The notes beneath the pieces are model-generated. The model was not told where the DNA came from. It was given only the letters and a program-made list of their open reading frames with translations, and made no database searches. Positions 11,802 to 21,396 of a stretch of 64,000 nt of DNA are shown one piece after another; position 1 is the stretch's first letter, and each line of letters opens with the position of its first letter. The translations under genes and the position numbers were made by a program. The stretch is from Dallia pectoralis (Eukaryota > Chordata > Actinopteri > Esociformes > Umbridae), in assembly GCA_029465975.1 (NCBI GenBank), contig CM055749.1, positions 15,437,970-15,501,969 on the forward strand, given 5' to 3'.

Positions 11802-12224
11802 TGCCAAGGCAATTAATTGATTGTAATTAAGCAATTCAAAGTACTGCTAACATCTAAATAATATATTATGTAAAAAGTTTAGTTTATAGAGGTGAGACAA
11901 GAAAAACAAACAAAAAATTCTCAAACAGTGTGCATTTCCTCAGGGAATAGAACATATGTGAGTGGTTTAAAATAACATGTCAGTATTATCCATTTATAGT
12001 CCCACTCTATGGCATCATTCATCTACAGGTGTTGGAATCCAAGGTCATCGTGTATTTGGTGAAAACGTCAGACAAAATGTCATTATTGTAGCTTTAAATC
12101 AACTGTTGCTCCAGGACAATACTGTGTCCTTCTAGATACTGTTCTGTGTCCAGGTCTCTAACCCAGTGCTTCCTTCTCTGTACCAACGCCAGAAACCATG
12201 CCCTCACATCCCTTTCACTCTCCC
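11802..12224. other. Single-copy AT-rich sequence
   Basis: No gene, repeat or transposon end recognised. Confidence 0.5.
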
Positions 12225-12577
12225 TGTGTAAGTCTACTGGCCGGGTCTAGTTCGATCTAGTGTGTAAATCTACTGGTCGGGTATAGTTCTATCTACTGTG
12301 TAAATCAACTGGTTCTAGTGTGTAAATCTACTGGTCGGGTCTAGTTCTATCTACTGTGTAAATCTACTGGTTGTAGTTCTATCTGCTGTGAAAATCTACT
12401 GGCCGGGTCTAGTTCGATATAGTGTGTAAATCTACTGGCCGGGTCTAGTTCGATCTAGTATGTAAATCTACTGGTCGGGTCTAGTTCTATCTACTGTGTA
12501 AATCTACTGGTTCTAGTGTGTAAATCTACTGGTCGGGTCTAGTTCTATCTACTGTGTAAATCTACTGGTTGTAGTTC
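12225..12577. repeat. 36-bp minisatellite, left part of an interrupted array
   Basis: The unit core is GTGTAAATCTACTGG, then TCGGGTCTAGTTCTATCTA. Several copies are truncated. The array resumes at 16581 after the DIRS element; joining the two sides across the insertion restores a normal unit. Confidence 0.93.
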
Positions 12578-12585
12578 ACAGACGG

Positions 12586-12664
12586 GTGACGTCGCGACCA
12601 GGAAGTCATAAAAGCACCCCTAATTACCGGCACCTTCAGTTTTTTGTTGCTTCAGCAAGTGCAT
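12586..12664 (+). repeat. DIRS left inverted terminal repeat
   Basis: Pairs with 16353-16440 as reverse complement. The shared core includes AAAAGCACCCCTAATTACCG on the + strand here. A few mismatches and a short indel lie in the inner third. Confidence 0.9.
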
Positions 12665-12750
12665 GTTGTGACAGTCCTCTAGGGTTTCTGCTATTACGTT
12701 GTTAATTCAGAAATTTTCTTTGCATTTATGTACAAGAGCTCACCGCGATT

Positions 12751-13560
12751 ATGGCAACCGAGCGGCGTTTCAGACAGTGTGCTTCTCCCTGCAACCGCTT
12801 TCTCACGGGCCGGGACACACATGTTCTGTGCGTAGTTTGTTTGGGAGTGGAGCATGCTCGGCTAGCCTTGGAAGAGGCTAGCTGTAAGCATTGCGACCGT
12901 CTCGCCATCCGTACACTTCGCTCTCGCCTGGCGCTTTTTCAGGAAAGCGGCTCAGTTCGCGTTCCCCTCGGCTCAGGTACCGCCGCTGCCGAGGCACGGC
13001 GCCGACTGACGTCGCGGGGTTCGCAAGCGGATCTAGCATGCGGTTCCGAGACGGCTTCTGCAATTTCTCGGTCCTCGTCTACTAGAGCCAGTGCCTCAGC
13101 TCGGGGTTCGGAAGCACCCGCGCGGGTTTCTTCCGCCCTGGGTGAGGCACCTTTTTCTCAGCCGTCCAGTTCTGAGGAAAGGAGGTTGAAAACCTCGAGG
13201 CGGAGGCTGAATTGTTGGTTCAGTCACCCGCGAACGAGGAGCTGCTGGAGGTACTCACCCGAGCTGTGGGAAAGCTCAAGATCGAGTGGCCGGCTGACAG
13301 GCAGGAGTCTGCTTCAACCAGTAAGTTGAATGAACGATTCTTGCCCTCCCGTGCTTTACCTCCTCGTCGGTGTTTGCCTTTTTCCCGGACCTCCTCGCTG
13401 AGGTGTCGAGGCCCTGGAAAAAGCCGGTGTCGTCCCGGGTATTTAATCCGCGGACTCATATGTACTCTAATGTTGCCGAGGCTAATGTTCATGGGTACGG
13501 ACCGATGCCGGTCGCGGAGGAGATACTGGCTAGCCATTTATCTCCCGCGGCATCGTCTCT
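12751..13560 (+). pseudogene. DIRS gag-like ORF1, frameshifted
   Basis: The ATG at 12751 opens a frame starting MATERRFRQCASPC. It is followed by a Cys/His cluster (CVVCLGVEHARLALEEASC, then KHCDRL) that looks zinc-binding. The remainder is Ser/Arg-rich. Reading continues only by changing frame near 13195-13212 and again near 13375. The last part (FPDLLAEVSRPW, then NVHGYGPMPVAEEILASHL) matches the C-terminal region of fish DIRS ORF1 proteins as I know them. It probably packages element RNA. The copy cannot make an intact protein. Confidence 0.75.
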
Positions 13561-14137
13561 GAGGACGATACAGCCGGTACTTCGTTGTTCCCAAGAAGGA
13601 TGGGGGTTGCGTACTATTTTAGACCTACGTCTGTTGAATCAGACGGTCGGGAGACTCAGCTTCAAAATGCTCACTCTCAAACAGATCGTATCACAGATCA
13701 GGTCCAAGGACTGGTTTGTCACTATAGATCTGAATGACGCCTATTTCCACATCTCCATCCTTCCACAACACAGGAAGTTCCTGAGGTTCGCTTTTGGGGG
13801 CGAAGCGTACCAGTATCGGGTTCTTCCGTTTGGCCTAGCACTCTCTCCCCGTACGTTCACGAGATGTATAGACGCTGCCCTGGCGCCGTTGCGCCTCCAG
13901 GGCATACGCATCCTCAATTACATCGACGATTGGTTGATTCTGGCTCCATCGGAGCATCTAGCGGTTCGGCATCAAGATGTCGTTCTGCCTCACATCAACA
14001 AACTGGGGTTGAGGCTCAATGACGGAAAGAGTGTGCTGTCGCCGGTACAGGTGACCACTTTCCTGGGCGTAGTCTGGGATTCGACCACGATGCGGGCACA
14101 TCTGTCTCCTGCACGTGTGGCGTCGACGTGTGGCTAG
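13561..14137 (+). pseudogene. DIRS reverse transcriptase region
   Basis: The translation contains ILDLRLLNQTV, then WFVTIDLNDAYFHISI (first catalytic Asp), YRVLPFGLALSPRTFTRC, and the polymerase signature NYIDDWLIL near 13915-13945, then LGLRLNDGKS and TTFLGVVWDS. These are reverse-transcriptase blocks in the order found in DIRS/Ty3-related enzymes. The frame is joined directly to the ORF1 tail near 13560, suggesting an internal deletion, since intact DIRS elements are usually nearer 5-6 kb. A frameshift around 14118-14137 breaks it from RNase H. Confidence 0.9.
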
Positions 14138-14735
14138 GCCAGTCACTCACTGTGAAACAGTTTCAGAGACTGTTGGGTCTGCTGGCAGCAGCGTCCAACG
14201 TTATTCCTTGCGGCCTGCTGTACATGAGACCGTTACAGTGGTGGCTCAGAACCAAGGGGTTCTCCCCGAGGGGAAACCAGTTCCGCATGATCACTGATAC
14301 GCAGCATTGTCTCCGCACGCTGGTCATGTGGAGGAAGCCTTGGTTCCTAACCCAGGGTCCCGTGTTGGGAGCTCCGTGTCGTCGTGTTACACTAACGACG
14401 GATCCCTCCCTCACCGGCTGGGGGGCAATCATGAGTGGTCGCCCAGCTCAAGGGCTCTGGCGGGGCCATCAGCTATCATGGCACATAAATTGGCTAGAGA
14501 TGCTGGCAGTCTACCAGGCTCTGAAGCACTTCCTCCCAGACCTAAGGGGTCATCATGTCCTTGTCCGGTCGGACAACACATCGGTGTTTTTTTACATCAA
14601 CCACCAGGGGTGTCTGCGCTCACGCCCACTTTACAATCTGGCCCGCCAGGTCCTTCTGTGGTCCCACGGGAAGCTCCTTTCTTTAAGGGCCATTTTTATC
14701 CCAGGGTACCTAAATCAGGGGGCAGACACGCTCGA
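14128..14735 (+). pseudogene. DIRS RNase H region
   Basis: LTTDPSLTGWGAIMSG (first acidic residue), then INWLEMLAVYQALKHF (Glu), VLVRSDNTSVFFYINHQGG-like (Asp) and PGYLNQGADTL (final Asp) give the RNase H acidic order. The frame is +1-type shifted from the RT segment and is lost again near 14725-14740. Its role would be RNA-strand removal during cDNA synthesis. This copy is not translatable as one protein with RT. Confidence 0.88.
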
Positions 14736-15185
14736 GGCAGGGGCCCGAGGCCCGGGGAGTGGAGACTCCATCCCGAGGTGGTGGAGCTCCTTTGGTCGCA
14801 CTTCGGTCGGGCCGAAGTGGACCTGTTTGCGTCCAGAGAGACGTCACACTGTCCTCTGTGGTTTTCGCTGACTCATCCAGCCCCACTGGGGCTGGATGCC
14901 ATGGTGCAGGCGTGGCCGAGGTCACGCCTGTACGCTTTCCCCCCGGTTGCTCTGCTCCAAGGAGTTCTGGAGAGGGTCCGTCAGGAGCGGGTCAGTCTAC
15001 TGCTCGTAGCACAGTACTGGCTGGCCCGAGTATGGTTTGCGGACCTAATATCTCTCCTCGTTGGCTCTCCTCTGGAGATTCCGATCAGGAGGGACCTGCT
15101 TTCCCAGGCGCATGGGGTCATCCTTCACCCCCGCCCGGAGCTGTGGAAACTATGGGCCTGGCCCCTGAGGGGGCCCGCCTCTTAG
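14736..15185 (+). pseudogene. DIRS methyltransferase-like linker region
   Basis: In the third frame it reads RPGEWRLHPEVVELLWSHFG, then VDLFASRETSHCPLWFSL, and ends ELWKLWAWPLRGPAS before a stop at about 15183. In DIRS elements the segment between RNase H and the recombinase is described as a Dam-like methyltransferase domain. Position and conserved phrases fit, but I cannot confirm a methyltransferase motif by eye. Confidence 0.6.
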
Positions 15186-16129
15186 ATTCAGGTCTCTCGA
15201 TGGTCGTTGAGACCATCCTTCACTCCAGAGCTCCAGCCACAAGGAAGGCGTATGCCGCCAGGTGGAAACTGTTCACCTCCTGGTGCAGAGAACGGCAGGT
15301 AGACCCAGTTAACTGCCCAGTGTTTGCAGTGCTGGAGTTCCTGCAGCAACGCTTCTCTACAGGTCTATCCCCGTCCACACTGAAGGTGTACGTGGCGGCT
15401 TTGTCCGCATGCCATGTCCCTCTAAATGGAGTTTCTCTGGGGAGACACCCACTGGTATCACGATTCCTTCGTGGCACCCGGAGGCTGAGGCCAGCAGCCG
15501 GCATGAGGGTGCCATCCTGGGACTTGGCCATTGTACTAGAAGGCCTCTCCCGTGCTCCGTTTGAGCCCATTGAGGAGGTCCCTGACAAGTTCGTGACCCT
15601 CAAGACGATCTTCTTACTTGCAATCTCTTCTCTGAAGAGGATCGGTGATATGCAAGCTCTGTCGGTGGCGCCCTCTTGCATGGAATTCTCACCCGGGATG
15701 GTCAAGGCGTTTCTACTACCTTCACCCGGGTATGTCCCCAAGGTCCCAACTAACATTGTGCTGCAAGCCTTCTGCCCTCCTCCTTTTTTGGCGTCGGACC
15801 AGAAGAAGTATAACCTCTTCTGCCCGGTGAGGGCCTTAGACGCCTACGTCCACAGAACTGCCCTGTGGAGGCTGTCCGAACAGTTGTTCGTGTGCTTTGG
15901 ACCCCCCAAGAGAGGGGGTCCTGTGTCTAAGCAGAGGATGAGCAAATGGGTGGTTGAGGACATCTCACTTGCTTACGAGTCGGCTGGTCAGCCTTCACCC
16001 TTGGCTGTTCGAGCCCACTCGACCAGGAGTATGGCGGCTTCAAAAGCCCTTTTGTCAGGTAAAGTGTCTCTTCATGATGTCTGTGTTGCGGCAGGCTGGT
16101 CCTCACCGCACACGTTCGTGAGATTTTAA
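15152..16129 (+). pseudogene. DIRS tyrosine recombinase, truncated at the catalytic tyrosine
   Basis: I start it at the in-frame ATG at 15152, just before the conserved body, although the frame is open further upstream. Visible blocks are RAPATRKAYAARWKLFTSWC and STLKVYVAALSA (N-terminal DNA-binding part), SSLKRIGDMQALSV (first catalytic Arg), AHSTRSMAASKALL (His-x-x-Arg) and VCVAAGWSSPHTFVRF. The next codon, where the family has the nucleophilic Tyr, is TAA (16127-16129). The residues after the stop still resemble the family C-terminus (QLDFSSTPGAQVLSS), so the stop is a point lesion. The enzyme would catalyse circle integration; this copy should be dead. Confidence 0.9.
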
Positions 16130-16278
16130 CAGCTTGACTTTAGCTCCACGCCAGGAGCGCAGGTGCTTTCGTCCAAATGTGCGCTCTGACTTCACATGGC
16201 GGACACTTGCTCGTATGGCGAAGTGGGTAGTGGCGTTCCCATAGCGTTTTCACGCAGCTCGAAGTTCCCTGATAGGGA

Positions 16279-16582
16279 ACGTCTCCGGTTACGTATGTAA
16301 CCTTAGTTCCCTGAGGGGAACGAGACGCTGCGTGTCTGTGCCATACTCCCAGCATGCCCTTGGCACTTGCTTCAGCCCATCAGAAACTGAAGGTGCCGGT
16401 AATTAGGGGTGCTTTTATGACTTCCTGGTCGCAACGTCACCAGTCTTTGACGTTCCGTCACTCCATTGGACTGATTACACATGTGCTTCATGACGCACTC
16501 ACGCAGAGCGTTCCCATAGCGTTTTCACGCAGCGTCTCGTTCCCCTCAGGGAACTAAGGTTACATACGTAACCGGAGACGTT
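16279..16582. repeat. DIRS internal complementary region
   Basis: 16279-16335 and 16527-16582 are reverse complements (core GGTTACGTATGTAACC with flanking CTGAGGGGAACGAGACGC). They bracket the right terminal repeat. A direct repeat of GCGTTCCCATAGCGTTTTCA also occurs at about 16232 and 16508. This arrangement is the template used to complete DIRS circular cDNA. Confidence 0.85.
16353..16440 (-). repeat. DIRS right inverted terminal repeat
   Basis: Reverse complement of the left terminal repeat at 12586-12664. It is slightly longer because of a small insertion around 16376-16382. Confidence 0.9.
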
Positions 16583-16583
16583 C

Positions 16584-17268
16584 TATCTGCTGTGTAAATC
16601 TACTGGCTGGGTCTAGTTCGATCTAGTGTGTAAATCTACTGGAAGGGTCTAGTTTGATCTAGTGTGTAAATCTACTGGTCGGGTCTAGGTCTATCTACTG
16701 TGTAAATCTACTGGTCGGGTCTAGTTCTATCTACTGTGTAAATCTACTGGCCGGGTCTAGTTCTATTTACTGTGTAAATCTACTGGTCTACTCTGGTTCT
16801 ATCTACTCTGTAAATCTACTGGTCGGGTCTAGTTATATCTACTTTGTAAATCTACTAGTCGGGTCTAGTTCTATCTACTGTGTAAATCTACTGGCCGGGT
16901 CTAGTTCGATCTGGTGTATAAATCTACTGGTCGGGTCTAGTTCTATCTACTGTGTAAATCTACTGGTCGGTTCTAGTTATATCTACTGTGTAAATCTACT
17001 GGTGGGGTCTAGTTCTATCTACTGTGTAAATCTACTGGTGGGGTCTAGTTCTATCTACTGTGTAAATCTACTAGTCGGATCTAATTCGATCTAGTGTGTA
17101 CATCTACTGGTCTGTTCTGGTTATATCTACTGTGTAAATCTACAGTACTGGTTATATCTACTGTGTAAATCTACAATACTGGTTCTATCTAGTGTGTAAA
17201 TCTACTGGTCTGGTCTGGTTCGATCTAGTGTGTAAATCTACTGGTCTGGTTTGGTTCGATCTACTATA
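16584..17268. repeat. 36-bp minisatellite, right part of the interrupted array
   Basis: Continuation of the 12225-12577 array, about 19 more copies. The last copies shorten to AATCTACAGTACTGGTTATA-like units and end in a TA dinucleotide run. Confidence 0.95.
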
Positions 17269-17574
17269 TATATATATGTTAAGTCTCAATAAATCATAAC
17301 ATACTCAAGATCTGGCCAGGAAAAATCATCTGCACGCACACACACGTACACACACAGACGTGAATGTAGAACAAGATATGTCTTTGATGCCTCACTGGTT
17401 TCGGGACAAGCAGGGCATTGTGTGCCCTGTAGGCAGTGATCAGAGCCTGGTCAGGTAACATTCTCTCTGGGCCAGACAGTGCTGCTAAGAGGATAGGCGT
17501 CAGTGTGTGCATTTAAATATGTTTAAATATGGTATGATCAGAATATGTGGAGATGTATGTCACTAGAGGTCAGA
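17269..17574. other. Single-copy sequence between two arrays
   Basis: Short CA run at 17336-17356; otherwise nothing recognised. Confidence 0.5.
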
Positions 17575-17757
<183 letters not shown>

Positions 17758-20058
17758 CAAGACAGAGTGACAGAGATACTGTAAGGTAGGGCAGAAGAGA
17801 ATGTACTGAAGTAATCCAGGATTCTACTGTCAGAGTAGGAGCAGTACAACATACACATTCACACTGGTCTAACCTCCTTGTTATGCTCCAGCCCCTGTCA
17901 TCACCTCCCCATCACCTCCCCATCACCTCCCCATCACCTTCCCATCACTCCGTTCTTTGGGGACATGCGTGTGAAACAGGGGGGTTTTATTCAGACCTCC
18001 TCCCTCCACCACACCACACGGCTCCAGCCAAACTCAGAATGTTACCATTGCCTATAGCGGTACAGCAGAGAGAATATTTCCATACAGAACAGTGTAGAGT
18101 GTGGCTAGGATTTACCCAGGAGACCTGAGCAAAAAGTGCACATTTCACAGATCACTTTCACTCACGCACACATGCAGGCGTGTGGTTAGACACACACACA
18201 CACACTCTTATTCTCTGTCTCAGAAAACAAAAACATGAATGTCCTCCAAACCCCTGACAGAAATCCGACAATTCCCCTGATCCGGACTTCGTTTTTAGCT
18301 CTCTCCTGTTTCTCAGTAGAATGCCTCTCCATCCACAATGCAGCTCCACAGCCGTGGTTAGGGCCTGTGTTAGACTTTCCATATGTCTGGACATGATCTA
18401 GGGGTTTCCCATCAGAGGAGATGTAGTTTGCATTCTTTGACACTAGGTGGCGATGTGGAAGGTATTTGTATTTTGTATTGAGAGATTGAATGGTGGTTCG
18501 CTGCATTTAAAGCATTCGTGACTGTTATTCATTCATGTAACATTAAAGGATTGGTAAACAGAGAATGAATGAACTAGTGAAAACAAAGATACTTTAATGA
18601 ATGAACAAATTCACGTATACATAATTCGGAGTGGTATTAGATTAGAGTGAATGAATAATAACATAATAACATATTGATCAATGCATATATGTCAGAAGAA
18701 GGTGAGATCATTGCACATTCGCTAACTGGGAACTTTCTGACAGATTACAGGTGACAATGACACAGTTACAAACAACCACAGTGCTCTAATGTTTTTTTTA
18801 ACTCCGCCAGATGGAGAGGAAGACAGTTGAACCGGTAGTCATCTGAGAGACAGTCACCTGGAGATGGGTTGTTATTAGTACAAGGACGGGGTGCCAGGTT
18901 GGATGGAAGCAAGCAGTCTTCCTAATGACTAGACAGCCTCTTAGAGAAATTCTATGTTTGTTGATTAAGACCAGGTTGGTTGCCAGGTCGGAGACAATGT
19001 GAGAGAGCAGGGAGGCAGACTGAGAGGAGCACAGTGGTGTCATTATGTTTAATGAAGGGTGAGATGGAAAGCTGCCTCAGGGTGTCTCTTATAAAGTCCA
19101 GGGGACTCTGACTGCTCAGACTGCAGAGGAATGACAGCACAGTGCCCGGCTAGAAAAAGCCCCATCTGAGTGATGCGTCTCAACCGTTTATGTGGGTTCA
19201 GTTTATGCTACAGCGGTGTGAGATAAGGTGTACTGGTGGTGTGTCTTGGGGGGTGTACAGGTGTGTGTCTGTGTTTGAGAGAGTGTGTAGAGAGAGATGT
19301 GTATGTCGCACGATAGTTTGTTTAAATGGGTGGTCTGCATGCCAACTGGCTTTGCTGCTCTTCAACATTGTCTCCTCGCGCTTATGTGCGTGCGTGACGG
19401 TGACTGTGAAGCTTTTCTCTGTGAATGTAAGCCCTGCACATTGCTCGCTGAGCTCTGAAGTGACATGTTGGGAAACCTCCGTCACCAGACTATGCTGTCC
19501 CCGTCAAGGTCTTGCATCCAGTTTATTTTTGTTTGGCGGGCGGGGGGGTTGAAGTTAATACTCAAAACAGGTGTGCCAAGTCGAGCTGCAACCCCGCAGT
19601 CAAACCAAGCTGATGAAGGACATAGTGTGAACTGCATGGTAACGGTCGATGACATAATACAACACTCATTGTGCCGTTCATTGAGTCCATCTTCCCATAA
19701 TGACGACAATGGGGAGAAGCTTAAATATTTCAGATATGTTTTATTACTCGTTCTTATAGAGCAGAATAAGATACACATTGTGTTTTAATGTGTCATGCAT
19801 CGTGACCTCTCTCTCAAATACTTGAGCAGTGACACACATTTTATTGTGCAAGTCATGTCCCTGCTGCTTCCTAAGTTGGTGCCAAGTTTTTCTCTGGTAG
19901 AAGATTCTGTTCATTCTGCCAAAAGATTAAAAACGGTAAGCAGTATTGTCTACATTTAGTAGATAATAGTTATATATCGTTTTGGAACATCTGTCTGGGT
20001 TGTCATTCAAACAAACAGCCTCTACTGGCATTACACGTATGAAATTGTATCAATTAGT
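17758..20058. other. Single-copy sequence, no gene seen
   Basis: A short CATCACCTCCC repeat lies at 17897-17946. A third CTCF-like match (CACTAGGTGGCGA) lies at about 18443-18455. Open frames on both strands around 19190-19790 show no domain or splice support. Confidence 0.5.
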
Positions 20059-20066
20059 CTTAACTG

Positions 20067-20773
20067 TAGGGCTGCAACAACGAATCGATAAAATCGATAA
20101 TTAAAAAAGTTGGCAACGAATTTCATTATTGACACGTTGTGTCGCGCGACACGTCACTCAGTCGCGGAGATAAAAGCAATTGAGTTGAGTGCGGAGCTGT
20201 AACGTTGTTTTGATGGCGGAGTCGGCAAAATCAGTTCGACCGAAGTCATCCAAAGTGTGGGAGCATTTCACACTAAGTAAATACATAAATAAAAAGTGTG
20301 TTAATTGCAAGAAATGCAAAAGCGACTTGACATGGCACGGGAGCACCACGGTGATTATACAGCACCTTAAACGGAAACACGTTGGAGTCCTTGATGCGGA
20401 GAGTTTGTGTGTGCGTCTGTGAGTGAGAGTTTTGTGCTATCTTTGGTTTTGTGACTGTGTACGTCTGTGAGTGTAGTGTGTAGAGAATAAGTTCTGATGT
20501 TCAAACAAATCATTTTAAGTTTTCTGAATTGGATTTTTCTTTATAGGTCCTTAATAAAATAAACATTGTTGTGCACTTTTTATTATTCATTAGCTCAGGG
20601 ATGTTCAAGGAGCAACCTGTTTGGGCACTTTCTGATTTTTTTTTGCAATGTCAGTTCTGTTTTTTAGTAAAGGGTTGGATAATGCTTTTTAGTTTTTATC
20701 CGATTCATCGATTCATCGAAAAAATAATCGACAGATTAATCGGTTATAAAAATAATCGTTAGTTGCAGCCCTA
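20067..20773 (+). mobile_element. hAT-family DNA transposon, internally deleted, 707 bp
   Basis: The terminal inverted repeats start TAGGGCTGCAAC and end GTTGCAGCCCTA. An 8-bp target duplication (CTTAACTG at 20059-20066 and ATTAACTG at 20774-20781, 7 of 8 identical) is the expected hAT length. Both ends have AATCGAT/ATCGATTA-rich subterminal sequence. The transposase catalytic and dimerisation parts are absent; only a BED finger frame is left. Confidence 0.9.
20213..20422 (+). CDS. Short BED zinc-finger ORF inside the hAT element
   Basis: The ATG at 20213 gives 69 residues. The finger runs from VWEHFTLS through CKKC (Cys pair) to HLKRKH (His pair), the BED-type C2H2 layout that hAT transposases use to bind their own ends. 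A stop follows about 15 residues later, so the RNase H-fold catalytic domain and hAT dimerisation region are missing. If expressed it could bind transposon ends without cutting, but expression is unknown. The frame has no other lesion. It could equally be an unexpressed relic of a recent internal deletion. Confidence 0.55.
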   Translation: MAESAKSVRPKSSKVWEHFTLSKYINKKCVNCKKCKSDLTWHGSTTVIIQHLKRKHVGVLDAESLCVRL

Positions 20774-20899
20774 ATTAACTGTTTAAAAAACAAACGCTGA
20801 TTTAAATGAATAAATGATAAGGTGGTTTCAAACCGTAAAACCAAAACAAGGTTGGGTCTATTTTTAATTTCCTCAGCTGATACGAACACAATTATAAGA

Positions 20900-21396
20900 C
20901 ACCGGTCCTCACTATAGTTTAGTGTGCGGGTTTGACCGGGGTGGGGGAGCTGGGGGTTGGGGTCTGGCTGCTGCGGGGGGGAGGGGCAGCTGGGGGGAGC
21001 TGCAACCCGAATAGGAGATGGCGCTGTGGAGCCTGCAGTGTAAGCGAGTTAGGGGCCAAAGTTTGCACAGCGCAGGAAAGTTCTCAGGAGGAGACAGGAG
21101 GAATCCCGTGATTCATACAGGAGTTTCTGCTCAATGTTTCATGGACGCCTTTAAAGGATTATTTCTAACGGAATTATAACGGAATACGTTCATGAAGCCA
21201 GAAGTTTCTGCTACGGTTGGTTGCTTGTTATTATGCGGTGCTGTGGTTTCAATGGGCTCTCGGTTCTGTTATCACACTGAATAACACAGGCTGATCGCGA
21301 TACTCTGTCTTGTTACACAGAGAACAGTGTTTACGTCGTTAGAATGAATGACCCCTTATGGTACTATGGCATGTAGTCTTTGCTGTTTTGAAAACG
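20900..21396 (+). promoter_or_regulatory. GC/CpG-rich promoter and 5' UTR region of the Cys-module gene
   Basis: G-rich tracts at 20930-21005 and rising CpG content lead into the coding exon. There is no obvious TATA box, as is usual for CpG-island promoters. An in-frame TGA at 21349-21351 shows that the long reading frame cannot extend further upstream without splicing. The transcription start cannot be fixed by eye. Confidence 0.45.

Larger units (their letters stand above)
12578..16580 (+). mobile_element. DIRS-type tyrosine-recombinase retrotransposon, 4.0 kb, degenerate
   Basis: In order, the element has a left inverted terminal repeat, a gag-like zinc-binding ORF, reverse transcriptase, RNase H, a methyltransferase-like region, tyrosine recombinase, the right inverted repeat and an internal complementary region. 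This order and the inverted rather than direct ends are diagnostic of DIRS elements, which integrate with a tyrosine recombinase and leave no target duplication. GTTC occurs at both junctions (12574-12577 and 16580-16583), and the flanking 36-bp minisatellite reads continuously without the element. The copy has several frameshifts, a probable deletion between gag and RT, and a stop at the expected recombinase tyrosine. Confidence 0.93.
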
